This document shows, one piece after another, positions 24,487-33,299 of a stretch of DNA of 64,000 nt; position 1 is the stretch's first letter; every line of letters starts with the position of its first letter. The stretch spans positions 1 to 64,000 of the forward strand of contig DASRFB010000105.1 in NCBI GenBank assembly GCA_035651815.1. The letters run 5' to 3'. Source of the DNA: VBDM01 sp035651815. GTDB taxonomy: Bacteria > Pseudomonadota > Gammaproteobacteria > Burkholderiales > SG8-39. Below the pieces are notes generated by a model. The model had not been told where the DNA came from. It was given only the letters and a program-made list of their open reading frames with translations, and searched no databases. A program made the position numbers and the translations under genes.

Positions 24487-26628
24487 ATGCTGCAGCCCGT
24501 CCGTCTCCCGCCGCGCCGCGTCCGTCCGCAGTTCCTGCCCCGCGAGCTCGGCATGCTCGAGTTCAACCGGCGCGTGCTCGCGCAGGCGGAAGACCGCCGC
24601 GTGCCGACCCTCGAGCGGCTGCGCTTCCTGTGCATCGTGTCGAACAATCTCGACGAGTTCTTCGAGATCCGCGTCGCCGAGGTGAAGGAGAAGATCAAGC
24701 TCGGGAAGGAGATCGAGATCGCGGGCGAGACGCCCGCGAGCGAGGTCTTCGCGGCGATCAGCGAGCGCGCGCATGCGCTGGTGGACGACCAGTACCGCGT
24801 GCTGAACCGGGAGGTCCTGCCGGCGCTCGCCGACGACGGCGTGCTGTTCCTGTCGGAGCAGCAGTGGACGCGCGAGCAGCGCGCCTGGCTGCGCGAGTAC
24901 TTCGTGCGCGAGATGATGCCGCTGCTCACCCCGATCGGGCTCGATCCGGCGCACCCCTTCCCGCGGGTGCTCAACAAGAGCCTCAACTTCGCCGTGCAGC
25001 TCGAGGGCACCGACGCCTTCGGCCGCAGCTCGGGCAAGGCGATCGTGCAGGCGCCGCGCCTGCTGCCGCGCGCGATCCGGCTGCCCGCGGCGCTCGCCGG
25101 CGACGACTACGCCTTCGTGCTGCTCGCGTCGGCGCTCCAGGCGTTCGTCGACATGCTGTTCCAGGGCATGTCGGTGCTCGGGTCGTACCCTTTCCGCGTG
25201 ACGCGCAACAGCGACCTCTGGCTCGACGAGGAGGAGATCAAGAACATGCGCATCGCGCTGCAGGGGGAGCTGCCGCAGCGCCATTTCGGCGACTCGGTGC
25301 GCCTCGAGATCGCCGCCGACATGCCGGCCGAGATGGAGCAGTTCCTGCTCGAGCAGTTCGAGCTCGCGCCGCCCGATCTCTACCGCGTCGACGGTCCGGT
25401 GAACCTGGTCCGCCTCATGGAGATTCCCGAGCTCGTCGACAAGCCCAAGCTCAAGTACCCGCCGTTCTTCCCTGGCGTGCCGCGGCCGCTCGACAAGGGC
25501 GCCGACCTCTTCCGCGCGATCCGCAAGGCCGACATCCTCCTGCACCACCCGTTCCAGTCGTTCAACCCGGTGATCGACTTCCTCGAGCAGTCGGTCGAGG
25601 ACCCGGACGTGGTGGCGATCAAGCAGACCGTGTACCGCACGGGCACGGACTCGGTGCTCATGCGGTACCTGATCGACGCGGCGCAGCGCGGCAAGGAGGT
25701 GACTGTCGTCGTGGAGCTGCTCGCGCGCTTCGACGAGGAAGCGAACCTCAACTGGGCGGCCAAGCTCGAGGAGGTCGGCGCGCACGTCGTGTACGGCGTC
25801 GTCGGCTACAAGACGCACGCGAAAATGTCGCTGGTCGTGCGCCGCGAGCACGGGACGCTGCGGCGCTACGTGCATCTCTCGACCGGGAACTACCACCCGC
25901 GCACGGCGAAGCAATATACCGACTTCGGCCTGTTCACCGCGGACGAGGGCGTCTGCGACGACGTGAACGAGGTCTTCAAGCAGCTCACCGGTCTCGGCCG
26001 GGCGCGGCCGCTGAATCACCTTTGGATCTCGCCGTTCACGCTGCACGAGCGCGTGCTCGCGGCGATCCGGAACGAGGCGGCGCACGCGCGCGCGGGCAAG
26101 CCCGCGCACATCGTCGCCAAGATGAACGCGCTCCTCGAGCCCAAGGTGATCGAGGCCTTGTACAAGGCCTCGCAGGCCGGGGTGAAGATCGATCTCGTCA
26201 TCCGCGGCGTTTGCGCGCTGCGGCCCGGAATCCCGGGCCTCTCGGACAACATCCGCGTGCGCTCGGTCGTCGGGCGCTTCCTCGAGCATTCGAGGATCTT
26301 CTACTTCCTGAACGACGGCGCGGAGGACGTGTACCTCGCGAGCGCGGACTGGATGGAGCGCAATTTCTTCCGCCGCATCGAGGTGTGCGTGCCCGTCCTC
26401 GAGAAGAAGCTCAAGAACCGCGTCATCCGCGAGGGCTTGCGGCCTTACCTCTCCGACAGCAGCCAGGCCTGGGAGATGGACGCGGACGGCAACTACCGCC
26501 TGCGACACTCGCGCGGGCGGCTGCCGCGCTCCGCCCAGGAGCAGCTGCTCGCGATGCTCGCGACGACGGCAACCGACGCGCTCCAGGCGACGGCGCCGGC
26601 GGGACGCAAGCGCCCGCGGAGCGCGTGA
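24487..26628 (+). CDS. ppk1: Polyphosphate kinase 1
   Basis: A 713-residue enzyme that polymerises the gamma phosphate of ATP into polyphosphate. It starts with the family N-terminal domain (RELGMLEFNRRVLAQA). KQTVYRTGTDS and the phospholipase-D-like histidine site RYVHLSTGNYH follow, with His463 as the likely autophosphorylated residue. Length is typical. It is divergent from ppx and followed by dgkA and phoR. Confidence 0.97.
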   Translation: MLQPVRLPPRRVRPQFLPRELGMLEFNRRVLAQAEDRRVPTLERLRFLCIVSNNLDEFFEIRVAEVKEKIKLGKEIEIAGETPASEVFAAISERAHALVDDQYRVLNREVLPALADDGVLFLSEQQWTREQRAWLREYFVREMMPLLTPIGLDPAHPFPRVLNKSLNFAVQLEGTDAFGRSSGKAIVQAPRLLPRAIRLPAALAGDDYAFVLLASALQAFVDMLFQGMSVLGSYPFRVTRNSDLWLDEEEIKNMRIALQGELPQRHFGDSVRLEIAADMPAEMEQFLLEQFELAPPDLYRVDGPVNLVRLMEIPELVDKPKLKYPPFFPGVPRPLDKGADLFRAIRKADILLHHPFQSFNPVIDFLEQSVEDPDVVAIKQTVYRTGTDSVLMRYLIDAAQRGKEVTVVVELLARFDEEANLNWAAKLEEVGAHVVYGVVGYKTHAKMSLVVRREHGTLRRYVHLSTGNYHPRTAKQYTDFGLFTADEGVCDDVNEVFKQLTGLGRARPLNHLWISPFTLHERVLAAIRNEAAHARAGKPAHIVAKMNALLEPKVIEALYKASQAGVKIDLVIRGVCALRPGIPGLSDNIRVRSVVGRFLEHSRIFYFLNDGAEDVYLASADWMERNFFRRIEVCVPVLEKKLKNRVIREGLRPYLSDSSQAWEMDADGNYRLRHSRGRLPRSAQEQLLAMLATTATDALQATAPAGRKRPRSA

Positions 26629-26691
26629 CAGAAAGGTCCGGCCGCACGGCGGGCCTGACGTAAAATCGCATTTTTCCCTGCGGTGCTCGCG

Positions 26692-27066
26692 ATGGAGCAG
26701 GAGAGCCCCTTCAAGGGCAAGACCGGGGTGCGGCGCCTCGTCAACGCCCTCGGTTACTCTCTCGAGGGCGTGATGTCGGCGCTGCGGCACGAGGCGGCAT
26801 TCCGCCAGGAGCTGGTGCTCGCGGCGGTGCTGATTCCCGCGGCGCTGCTCGCGCCGGTCTCGGCGCCCGCCAAGGCGCTCATGATCGCGTGCGTGCTGCT
26901 CGTGCTCGTCGTCGAGCTGCTCAACTCGGCGCTCGAGGCCGTCGTCGACCTCGCCTCGCCGGAGCATCATCGCCTCGCCAAGCGCGCAAAGGACATCGGC
27001 AGCGCCGCGGTGTTCCTCAGTCTCGTGAACGTCGCCGTGGTATGGGCGGTCGTGCTCTTCGGATGA
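26692..27066 (+). CDS. dgkA: Diacylglycerol kinase DgkA
   Basis: A 124-residue integral membrane kinase that recycles diacylglycerol to phosphatidic acid. Three transmembrane helices and the motif VELLNSALEAVVDL with EHHRLAKRAKD are diagnostic. ATG 26692 is preferred over GTG 26683 because it matches family length. TAAAAT about 30 bases upstream could be a -10 box. It precedes phoR by 13 bases. Confidence 0.94.
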   Translation: MEQESPFKGKTGVRRLVNALGYSLEGVMSALRHEAAFRQELVLAAVLIPAALLAPVSAPAKALMIACVLLVLVVELLNSALEAVVDLASPEHHRLAKRAKDIGSAAVFLSLVNVAVVWAVVLFG

Positions 27067-27079
27067 GTGCTCGTCCGGA

Positions 27080-28402
27080 ATGAACGACCCCGTCGTTCGC
27101 ACTCTCGCCGCCATCGCGCTTCTCGCGGTTCCCGCGCTCGCGGCCGGCCTGATCCTCGGCCCCGCCTGGGGCTGGGCCGTCCTCTCGCTGGCGCTCGCGG
27201 CGGCGCTCCTCTCGCACGCCCATCACCTGCGGCTGCTCGCGCGCTGGGCGGCGGGCCTTGCCGCCGACGTGCCCGAGGGCAGGGGCATGTGGCAGGACGT
27301 GCTGACGCTGCTCTACCGCCGCGAGCGCGCAGAGCTGCGCCGGCGCCGCACGCTCGCGCGCCTGCTCGCGCGCTCGCGCCGCGCGGGCCGGGCGCTGCCC
27401 TACGGCATGGCGATCCTCGACGCGGAGCACCGCATCCTGTGGTGCAACGACTCCTCCGAGCGCCAGCTCGGCATCGACGTGCGCTCGGACGTCGGCCAGC
27501 CGATCGTCAACCTCGTGCGCCAGCCCGAGTTCGTGCGCTACGTCGCCGCGCGCGACTTCTCGGCGCCGCTCGCGCTCAAGACGTCCCGCGACGACGGCCT
27601 GATCCTCTCGGTGCAGCTCGTGCCGTACGTCGAGTCGCAATGGCTGCTGCTCTCGCGCGACGTGACGCAGGCGACGCGCCTGGAGACCATGCGGCGCGAC
27701 TTCGTCGCCAACGTCTCGCACGAGCTGCGCACGCCGCTCACCGTGCTGATCGGCTTCCTCGAGACGGTGCGCGAGCTGAAGCTCGATCCCGGGCGCTCGC
27801 GCGACTACCTGAACCTCATGGCCGAGCAGGGCCGGCGCATGCAGCGCATCATCGACGACCTGCTGACGCTGTCGACGCTCGAGTCGGCGCCCGCGCCCGA
27901 GCACGACGAGCGCGTCGACACGGCGCTGCTGCTCGCGCGCGTGCTCGGCGACGCGCAGGCGCTCTCGGGCGGGCGCCACCGCATCCGCCTGGACGCCGAG
28001 GAGGGCTTCGACCTGCTCGGCGCGGAGAGCGAGCTCGCGAGCGCCTTCGGCAACCTCGCGAGCAACGCCATCCGCTACACGCCCGCGGGCGGCGAGGTGC
28101 GGCTCGTGTGGCGCGCCTCGCGCGAGGGCGCGATCTTCGCCGTCGAGGACACCGGGATCGGGATCGAGCGCGAGCACATCCCGAGGCTCACCGAGCGCTT
28201 CTACCGCGTCGACCGCGGGCGCTCGCGCGAGAGCGGCGGCACGGGCCTCGGGCTCGCGATCGTGAAGCACGCGCTCGCGCGCCACCAGGCGGCGCTCCAG
28301 ATCGAGAGCGAGCCCGGCCGCGGCAGCCGCTTCGCCGCGCGCTTCCCGGCTCGGCGCGTGGTCGCCGCCCCGGCGCGCCGGAAGAGCGAGGCGCTCGGCT
28401 AG
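27080..28402 (+). CDS. phoR: PhoR-type phosphate sensor histidine kinase
   Basis: A 440-residue membrane kinase. Two hydrophobic segments at about residues 7-45 anchor it. A short charged region and a PAS domain (about 105-200, PYGMAILDAEHRILWCN) follow. The phospho-acceptor is His214 in VSHELRTPL, and the ATPase domain shows NLASNAIRYT, DTGIGI and GGTGLGLAIV. This matches PhoR, which has no large periplasmic domain and senses phosphate through PstB/PhoU. The partner phoB is on the far side of ppx, ppk1 and dgkA. Its stop TAG shares the tetranucleotide CTAG with the convergent carrier gene. Confidence 0.9.
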   Translation: MNDPVVRTLAAIALLAVPALAAGLILGPAWGWAVLSLALAAALLSHAHHLRLLARWAAGLAADVPEGRGMWQDVLTLLYRRERAELRRRRTLARLLARSRRAGRALPYGMAILDAEHRILWCNDSSERQLGIDVRSDVGQPIVNLVRQPEFVRYVAARDFSAPLALKTSRDDGLILSVQLVPYVESQWLLLSRDVTQATRLETMRRDFVANVSHELRTPLTVLIGFLETVRELKLDPGRSRDYLNLMAEQGRRMQRIIDDLLTLSTLESAPAPEHDERVDTALLLARVLGDAQALSGGRHRIRLDAEEGFDLLGAESELASAFGNLASNAIRYTPAGGEVRLVWRASREGAIFAVEDTGIGIEREHIPRLTERFYRVDRGRSRESGGTGLGLAIVKHALARHQAALQIESEPGRGSRFAARFPARRVVAAPARRKSEALG

Positions 28403-29679
28403 CGAGCGGGTGGTCGCGCGAGGCCCGCGTAGCGCCGCCCCAGGAAGATCCCGAGCGCGAGCCACGCGATCACGCCCGGGATCGCGGCGAGCGCCATCCC
28501 GGGGAGCGCGAGCCCGAGCGCCTTGAATCCCGCGTACAGCCAGCCGCTCGCCGCGTCGCCGCCGCGGAACACGACGGTGTCGATGAAGTTCTTCGACTTG
28601 TACTTGGCGTCGCGCCCGAGCACGGTGAACAGCATCTCGCGCGCCGGCCGCGCGATCGCGTAGTCCGCGGCGCGGCGCGCCACCTGGAACGCGAGCACGA
28701 CCGCGAGCACGGGCGCGGCGCCCATCGCGGCGAACCCGGCGAGCGCGAGCAGGGGAAGCAGCGCCAGCGCCGCGCCCACGCCGAGCCGCTCCACGAACTT
28801 GCTCACGACGAGGAGCTGCCCGAGCAGCGTCAGCACGTTCACCGCGAGATCGACGTGCGCGAAGAGGGCCGTGCGCTCGGCGGGATCGGCGTAGCGCTCG
28901 GCGATCATGCGCGCGAGCTCGAAGTACGCGAACCCGAGCAGCGCCGTGTAGAGCAGCACGTAGCCCACGATGCCGGCGAGGTAGGGCGAGCGCGCGATCT
29001 CGGCCAACCCCGACCAGGTCGTGCCGCCGATCCGCACCTCGGGCGGCCGCGCCGCGCCGGCGGCGTCGCGCCCGCGCGCCCAGCGCAGCAGCGCGTGGAT
29101 GCACACGAGGCACGCCGCGAGAAACGCGCCCGAGAGCAGCAGCAGGTTCGCGGTGCCGAGCGGGCCGACCAGCACCGCGGTCAGCGCCGGCCCCGCGAGC
29201 GCGCCGCTCGTGCCGCCCGCGGACACCACGCCGAAGAGCCGCGCCGCCTGCTCCGGCGTGAACAGGTCCGCCATCAGGCTCCAGAACACCGAGACCACGA
29301 ACAGGTTGAACACGCTCACCCACACGAAGAACGCCGCCGCGACCGCCGGGCGCGCCGCGCCGCTCTCGAACAGCGCGTAGAAGACGCCGATGTTGGCGAC
29401 GAAGAAGAGATAGGTCCAGGGCACGAGGCGCCGGCGCGGCAGCCGCGCCGCCGCCCAGCCGAACACCGGGACCAGCGCGAGCGTCGCGGCGAACGTCGCC
29501 GAGAACAGCCCCGGGAGATTGGCGACGCCGCTCTGGATGCCCATCTCGTCGCGCAGCGGCCGCAGGATGTAGTAGCCGCACAGGAGGCAGAAGAAATACG
29601 CGAACGACCAGGCGAGGGCCTTGCCCTCGCCCGGCTCGATGCGCGCGACGCGCGAAATAATGCTCACGGCCTCTGGCAT
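28399..29679 (-). CDS. MFS-like carrier, possibly NTP/NDP-exchange related
   Basis: A 426-residue polytopic membrane protein with about twelve hydrophobic segments. The N-terminal FCLLCGYYILRPLRDEMG and the GRDAKYKSKNFIDTVVFRGGD loop recall a group of carriers related to the bacterial/plastid ATP:ADP antiporter fold. In free-living bacteria such proteins have no proven substrate, so nucleotide exchange should not be assumed. It converges on phoR, the two stop codons overlapping within CTAG. Confidence 0.75.
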   Translation of the reverse strand: MPEAVSIISRVARIEPGEGKALAWSFAYFFCLLCGYYILRPLRDEMGIQSGVANLPGLFSATFAATLALVPVFGWAAARLPRRRLVPWTYLFFVANIGVFYALFESGAARPAVAAAFFVWVSVFNLFVVSVFWSLMADLFTPEQAARLFGVVSAGGTSGALAGPALTAVLVGPLGTANLLLLSGAFLAACLVCIHALLRWARGRDAAGAARPPEVRIGGTTWSGLAEIARSPYLAGIVGYVLLYTALLGFAYFELARMIAERYADPAERTALFAHVDLAVNVLTLLGQLLVVSKFVERLGVGAALALLPLLALAGFAAMGAAPVLAVVLAFQVARRAADYAIARPAREMLFTVLGRDAKYKSKNFIDTVVFRGGDAASGWLYAGFKALGLALPGMALAAIPGVIAWLALGIFLGRRYAGLARPPAR

Positions 29680-29801
29680 CGGTCTTGCTCACTGAGATAG
29701 CGAGCGTCGTTGGAGCACGGATCGAGGAGCGAAGTGGCCGATCCTCGCCGCGCATGACGCGGGGCCAACAGACGGCCATAACGATCAAAGGGGAGAGAAA
29801 C

Positions 29802-30215
29802 ATGAAAAAGTGCACACTGCTCGGTTTGATGGCGGCGGCGATGGCGTTCGCGCCGGTGGCGCTGGCGCAGGGCGTGGTCGACGGCTCGATGAACCCGTAC
29901 CACGTGGCCGGCGAAAAGCTGGACAGCGGCCTGGGCGACATCGTGTCGGTCGGCGCCTACGCCAATCCGTATCACGTCGCGGGCGAGAAGTCGGACAGCG
30001 GCATCGGCAACATCAGCGCCGCGGAGCTCGCCCCGTACATGGGCTCGAGCCGCGTCGCGGGCGAGAAGCTCGACAGCGGCCTGGGCGATCTGACCGCGGC
30101 CGATATCGCGCCGTACATGAACCCGAACCACGTCGCGGGCGAGAAGCTCGACAGCGGCCTGGGCGAGATCGCGGAGCGGTCGAGCGGCGCGATTATCCGC
30201 GCGTCGTCGTACTAG
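29802..30215 (+). CDS. Small secreted protein with four VAGEK-LDSGLG repeats
   Basis: A 137-residue protein with a clear signal peptide (about 1-22, ending VALA). The mature protein is made almost entirely of four repeats beginning VAGEK at residues 35, 59, 85 and 111, each continuing to a variant of LDSGLGD. Three of the four repeats are preceded by a PYH, SSR or PNH-type turn. The repeat period is 24-26 residues. There are no cysteines in the mature part. GGGGAGAG before ATG 29802 is a good ribosome-binding site. I do not recognise a characterised family. Its place is probably the periplasm or outside the cell. Confidence 0.85.
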   Translation: MKKCTLLGLMAAAMAFAPVALAQGVVDGSMNPYHVAGEKLDSGLGDIVSVGAYANPYHVAGEKSDSGIGNISAAELAPYMGSSRVAGEKLDSGLGDLTAADIAPYMNPNHVAGEKLDSGLGEIAERSSGAIIRASSY

Positions 30216-30235
30216 CGTCAAAGTCGCTCCAGGGT

Positions 30236-30270
30236 CGGGACCGCGGCAGTCGGGCAGTCCCGGCCTTCGT
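30236..30270 (+). terminator. Possible terminator after the repeat protein
   Basis: CGGGAC at 30236-30241 pairs with GTCCCG at 30257-30262, followed by GCCTTCGTTT. The loop is long and the T-run poor. Confidence 0.35.
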
Positions 30271-30273
30271 TTG

Positions 30274-30912
30274 TCAGGGCGCAAGGCGCCCGATGCGCCA
30301 GGCGCTTCCCGCGCGCTCGTAGCACAGCCGGTCGTGCAGCCGGTCGGCGCGGCCCTGCCAGAACTCGAGCCACTCCGGGACGACCCGATACCCGCCCCAG
30401 TTCGCGGGCCGCGCCGGCGCGTCGCCGAGGCGCTTGGCCGCCGCCTCGAACTTCGCTTCCAGGTCCGACCTCTTGGCGACCGGCTCGCTCTGCGGCGAGA
30501 CGATCGCCGAGAGGCGCGCGCCGAGCGGCCGGCTCGCGAAGTAGGCGTCGGACTCTGCCGCGTCCGTGCGCTCGACCGCGCCCTCGATGCGCACCTGGCG
30601 CTCGAGCGGCTCCCAGCAAAAGAGCAGCATCGCGCGCGGGTTCTCGGCGAGCTCGCGTCCCTTGCGGCTGTCGTAGTTCGTGAAGAAGACGAAGCCGCGC
30701 GCATCGAACCCCTTCAGCAGCACCGCGCGCGCGGACGGGCGTCCCGAGCGGGTCGCCGTCGCGAGCGTCATCGCGTTCGCGAGCGGCACCTCGGCGCGCA
30801 CGGCGTCGTCGAGCCAGCGCGCGAACTGCTCGAGCGGATCGCGGGCCAGCGCGGACTCCTCGAGCCCGGCGCGCATGTACTCGCGGCGCAGCTTGGCGAG
30901 ATCGATCGGCAC
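30274..30912 (-). CDS. pdxH: Pyridoxamine 5'-phosphate oxidase
   Basis: A 212-residue FMN enzyme that makes pyridoxal 5'-phosphate, the last step of vitamin B6 synthesis and salvage. The N-terminal LRREYMRAGL, the FMN-contact segment RAVLLKGFDARGFVFFTNYDSRKG and the C-terminal WQGRADRLHDR...W-I-RLAP are diagnostic. The start is GTG 30912, which keeps the family N-terminus. It follows an MFS gene by 10 bases and may be co-transcribed with it. Confidence 0.96.
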   Translation of the reverse strand: MPIDLAKLRREYMRAGLEESALARDPLEQFARWLDDAVRAEVPLANAMTLATATRSGRPSARAVLLKGFDARGFVFFTNYDSRKGRELAENPRAMLLFCWEPLERQVRIEGAVERTDAAESDAYFASRPLGARLSAIVSPQSEPVAKRSDLEAKFEAAAKRLGDAPARPANWGGYRVVPEWLEFWQGRADRLHDRLCYERAGSAWRIGRLAP

Positions 30913-30922
30913 GCGCCCGATT

Positions 30923-32113
30923 CTACAGGGTCGCGCCCGGGGCCCCGGCGGCCTTCGCGCGCCGGTCGTGGTAGCGCTTGGCGAAGGCGCCGCCCGCGAG
31001 CAGCAGCAGCGCCATCGCCCAGAACGCGGGCGCGAGCGTCCCGAGCACCGAGCCGAGCGCGCCGAACAAGAGCGGCATCCCGGTCTGGCTCATGTTGACG
31101 AGCGTCATGCGCACGCCGACCGCCTCCCCCACGCGCCCGGGCGGCGTCGCGTTGTGCATGAGCGACATCACCATCGGCTGCGACATCCCGAGCCCGAGCC
31201 CGAGAAAGAAGGCGACCGCCATGAGCGGCGCCGCGGTGCGGAACAGCGGGAACAGCACGAAGCTCGTTCCCGCGACCACGAGCGACACGACGAGCAGCGG
31301 CCACGCGGTCAGGCGCCGCGAGATCGCGGGCAGGAAGGTGCGCACGACGAAGGTCGCCACCGAGAACGCGCCGAGGATCGCGCCGATCTTCGAGGCCGAC
31401 AGCTCGACGCGCGAGCCGTAGATCGGCACCGCGAAGTTGAACAGGTCCCAGGCCATCGCGAGCAGGCCGCTCACGACGAAGAGCCGCCGCAGCTCGCGGT
31501 GCCGGAACAGGTCGGCGAGGCGCCGGTTCGGGGCCGGCGCCGCGCCGTGGCCCGGGAGCCGCGGCAGCGGCACCTTGTCGAGCGCGAGCACGGCGAGCGG
31601 CACGAGCGGCAGCAGCGAGAGCACGAGGAAGGTGCCGGGGATGCCGATGTGGTCGATGCCGAAGCCGGCGAGCATCGGCCCGGAGAAGCCCGAGACCGAG
31701 AAGCCGAGCGCCGCGATGCTGAAGTTGATCGGCCGGTCCTCGGGGGCGCCGACGTAGCCGACCACGTTCTGGTAGGCCACGTGGTAGAGCATGAAGCTCG
31801 ATCCGACCAGCACGCTCGAGAGGTAGAGCGAGGCGATGCCCGGCCACAGGAACGGTATCGACGCGCCGGCCGCGAGCAGCGTCGAGCCCGCGAGCATCGG
31901 CGCGCGCGCGCCGAAGCGGTCGGTCAGGCGGCCGATGCTCACGGCGAACAGCATGGGCAGCAGCGCGTAGAGCGCCATCAGCGTGCCGACCGTGAACGGC
32001 GTCTCGCCGAGACGGATCGCGGTCAGCGCCACCACCACGCGCGTTCCGGCGAACGTCGTGTGGTTCAGCACCGACAGCAGCATCAGCAGGTACAGGGTGC
32101 GCACGGGCGGCAC
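30923..32113 (-). CDS. MFS transporter
   Basis: A 396-residue carrier with about twelve membrane helices and the cytoplasmic loop GRLTDRFGARAP after helix 2, the major facilitator signature. GTG 32113 opens directly into the first helix. The C-terminal half has a second copy of the six-helix unit. No substrate can be inferred, but its size and charge pattern fit a drug or small-metabolite exporter. It is followed closely by pdxH. Confidence 0.85.
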   Translation of the reverse strand: MPPVRTLYLLMLLSVLNHTTFAGTRVVVALTAIRLGETPFTVGTLMALYALLPMLFAVSIGRLTDRFGARAPMLAGSTLLAAGASIPFLWPGIASLYLSSVLVGSSFMLYHVAYQNVVGYVGAPEDRPINFSIAALGFSVSGFSGPMLAGFGIDHIGIPGTFLVLSLLPLVPLAVLALDKVPLPRLPGHGAAPAPNRRLADLFRHRELRRLFVVSGLLAMAWDLFNFAVPIYGSRVELSASKIGAILGAFSVATFVVRTFLPAISRRLTAWPLLVVSLVVAGTSFVLFPLFRTAAPLMAVAFFLGLGLGMSQPMVMSLMHNATPPGRVGEAVGVRMTLVNMSQTGMPLLFGALGSVLGTLAPAFWAMALLLLAGGAFAKRYHDRRAKAAGAPGATL

Positions 32114-32189
32114 GCCGCGCGGGCGGCGGCGCGTGTTGTTCTCGGATGCAAATTCTACGCGAACGCCCGCGCCCCAGGGCGCGTCCGCG

Positions 32190-33119
32190 TCAGAGCGAGG
32201 CGAAGTGCTCGGCCATGCGCTTGCGCGCCGCGGCGTCGGGAATCGGCCCGCGCGCGGCCGCGAGGTTGTCGGCGAGGTGCCTGGGATTGCGCGTGCCCGG
32301 GATCGCGCAGGTCACCGCCGGATGGCCGAGGATCCACTTCAGGAAGTACTGCGCCCAGCTCGCGCAGCCGAGCTCCCCGGCGAGGGGCGGCAGGGGCTTG
32401 CCTTTCACGCGGCGGAACATCGAGCCTTCCGCGAACGGTCGGTTGACGACGACGGCGACGCCGCTGGCGGCCGCCGCGGGAAGCAGGCGCCGCTCGGCCT
32501 CGGGCTCGTCGAGCGAATAGTTGACCTGAACGAACTGCACCTCCCCCGAGCGCACGACGGTCTCGAGCGCGGCGTGCGCGCCGGCGTGGTAGTGCGTGAC
32601 GCCGACGTAGCGCACGCGCCCCGCGGCCTTCCATTCGCGCAGCGTCTGCAGGTGCGTCCCGGCGTCGACGAGGTTGTGCACCTGCATGAGATCGAGCCGC
32701 TCCACGCGCAGCTTCTTCATCGACGCGTCCATCTGCGCGCGGCCCGCGTTGCGTCCTTCGGTCCAGACCTTGGTCGCGACGAAGACGCGCTCGCGCAGGC
32801 CGAGCTCCTGCACGAGCTGTCCCGCGACCGCCTCGGCCGATCCGTACATCGGCGAGCTGTCCAGGACGCGGCCGCCGGCGGCGGCCAGGGCGCGCAGGGT
32901 CTCGCGCGCCTCTTCGACGGCGGCGGGGTCGCCCGCGACGTCGAAGGACTGCCAGGTGCCGAGGCCGACGGCGGGAAGGGGCTCGCCCGTGGACGGAATG
33001 GGGCGGGTCAGCAGGGCCGTCTCGGCGGACTGTAACGGCGTATCGGGCATGAGCAGGCTCGCAAGAGAGAGCGCGCCGAGCCGCAGCACGGCGCGCCTGG
33101 GGAAAGGACGCTGGGACAT
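32190..33119 (-). CDS. Aldo/keto reductase with probable Tat signal
   Basis: A 309-residue oxidoreductase. The N-terminus FPRRAVLRLGALSLASLL resembles a twin-arginine signal, so the enzyme may be exported folded with its cofactor. The barrel shows VLDSSPMYGSAE (catalytic Tyr), KVWTEGRNAG (Lys) and a VHN segment in place of the usual catalytic His region. The C-terminal AIPGTRNPRHLADNL binds the NADP phosphate. ATG 33119 is chosen because a longer reading lacks a signal. Confidence 0.84.
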   Translation of the reverse strand: MSQRPFPRRAVLRLGALSLASLLMPDTPLQSAETALLTRPIPSTGEPLPAVGLGTWQSFDVAGDPAAVEEARETLRALAAAGGRVLDSSPMYGSAEAVAGQLVQELGLRERVFVATKVWTEGRNAGRAQMDASMKKLRVERLDLMQVHNLVDAGTHLQTLREWKAAGRVRYVGVTHYHAGAHAALETVVRSGEVQFVQVNYSLDEPEAERRLLPAAAASGVAVVVNRPFAEGSMFRRVKGKPLPPLAGELGCASWAQYFLKWILGHPAVTCAIPGTRNPRHLADNLAAARGPIPDAAARKRMAEHFASL

Positions 33120-33204
33120 GGATGGGGAGGCGGTCGCAGACCCGGCATCGTAGGCGATCCGGCCGGTGAACCGCAATCGCCAAATCGCACTCGAAGGAGC
33201 AGGT

Positions 33205-33294
33205 ATGATTGCAACGCGCTCGCCCGTCCGGTCCTACCGGCCCGCCCGCCCGACCGAGGTGAGACCGGCCCGCGGCGGCGACGTTCCCCGCTGA
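33205..33294 (+). CDS. Candidate 29-codon leader ORF upstream of otsB
   Basis: ATG 33205 follows GAAGGAG with good spacing. The frame encodes a basic 29-residue peptide beginning MIATRSPVRS and ends at TGA 33292-33294, five bases before otsB, which has no ribosome-binding site of its own. It may couple otsB translation. Alternatively TATGAT at 33204-33209 is simply the -10 box of the otsB promoter. Confidence 0.35.
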   Translation: MIATRSPVRSYRPARPTEVRPARGGDVPR

Positions 33295-33299
33295 CTCCC

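Noticed and set aside
24346..27114. 922-codon minus-strand frame opposite ppk1 and dgkA
   Set aside because: The composition is His/Arg/Glu/Leu-rich and repetitive, typical of antisense translation of GC-rich genes. The plus-strand genes are unmistakable.
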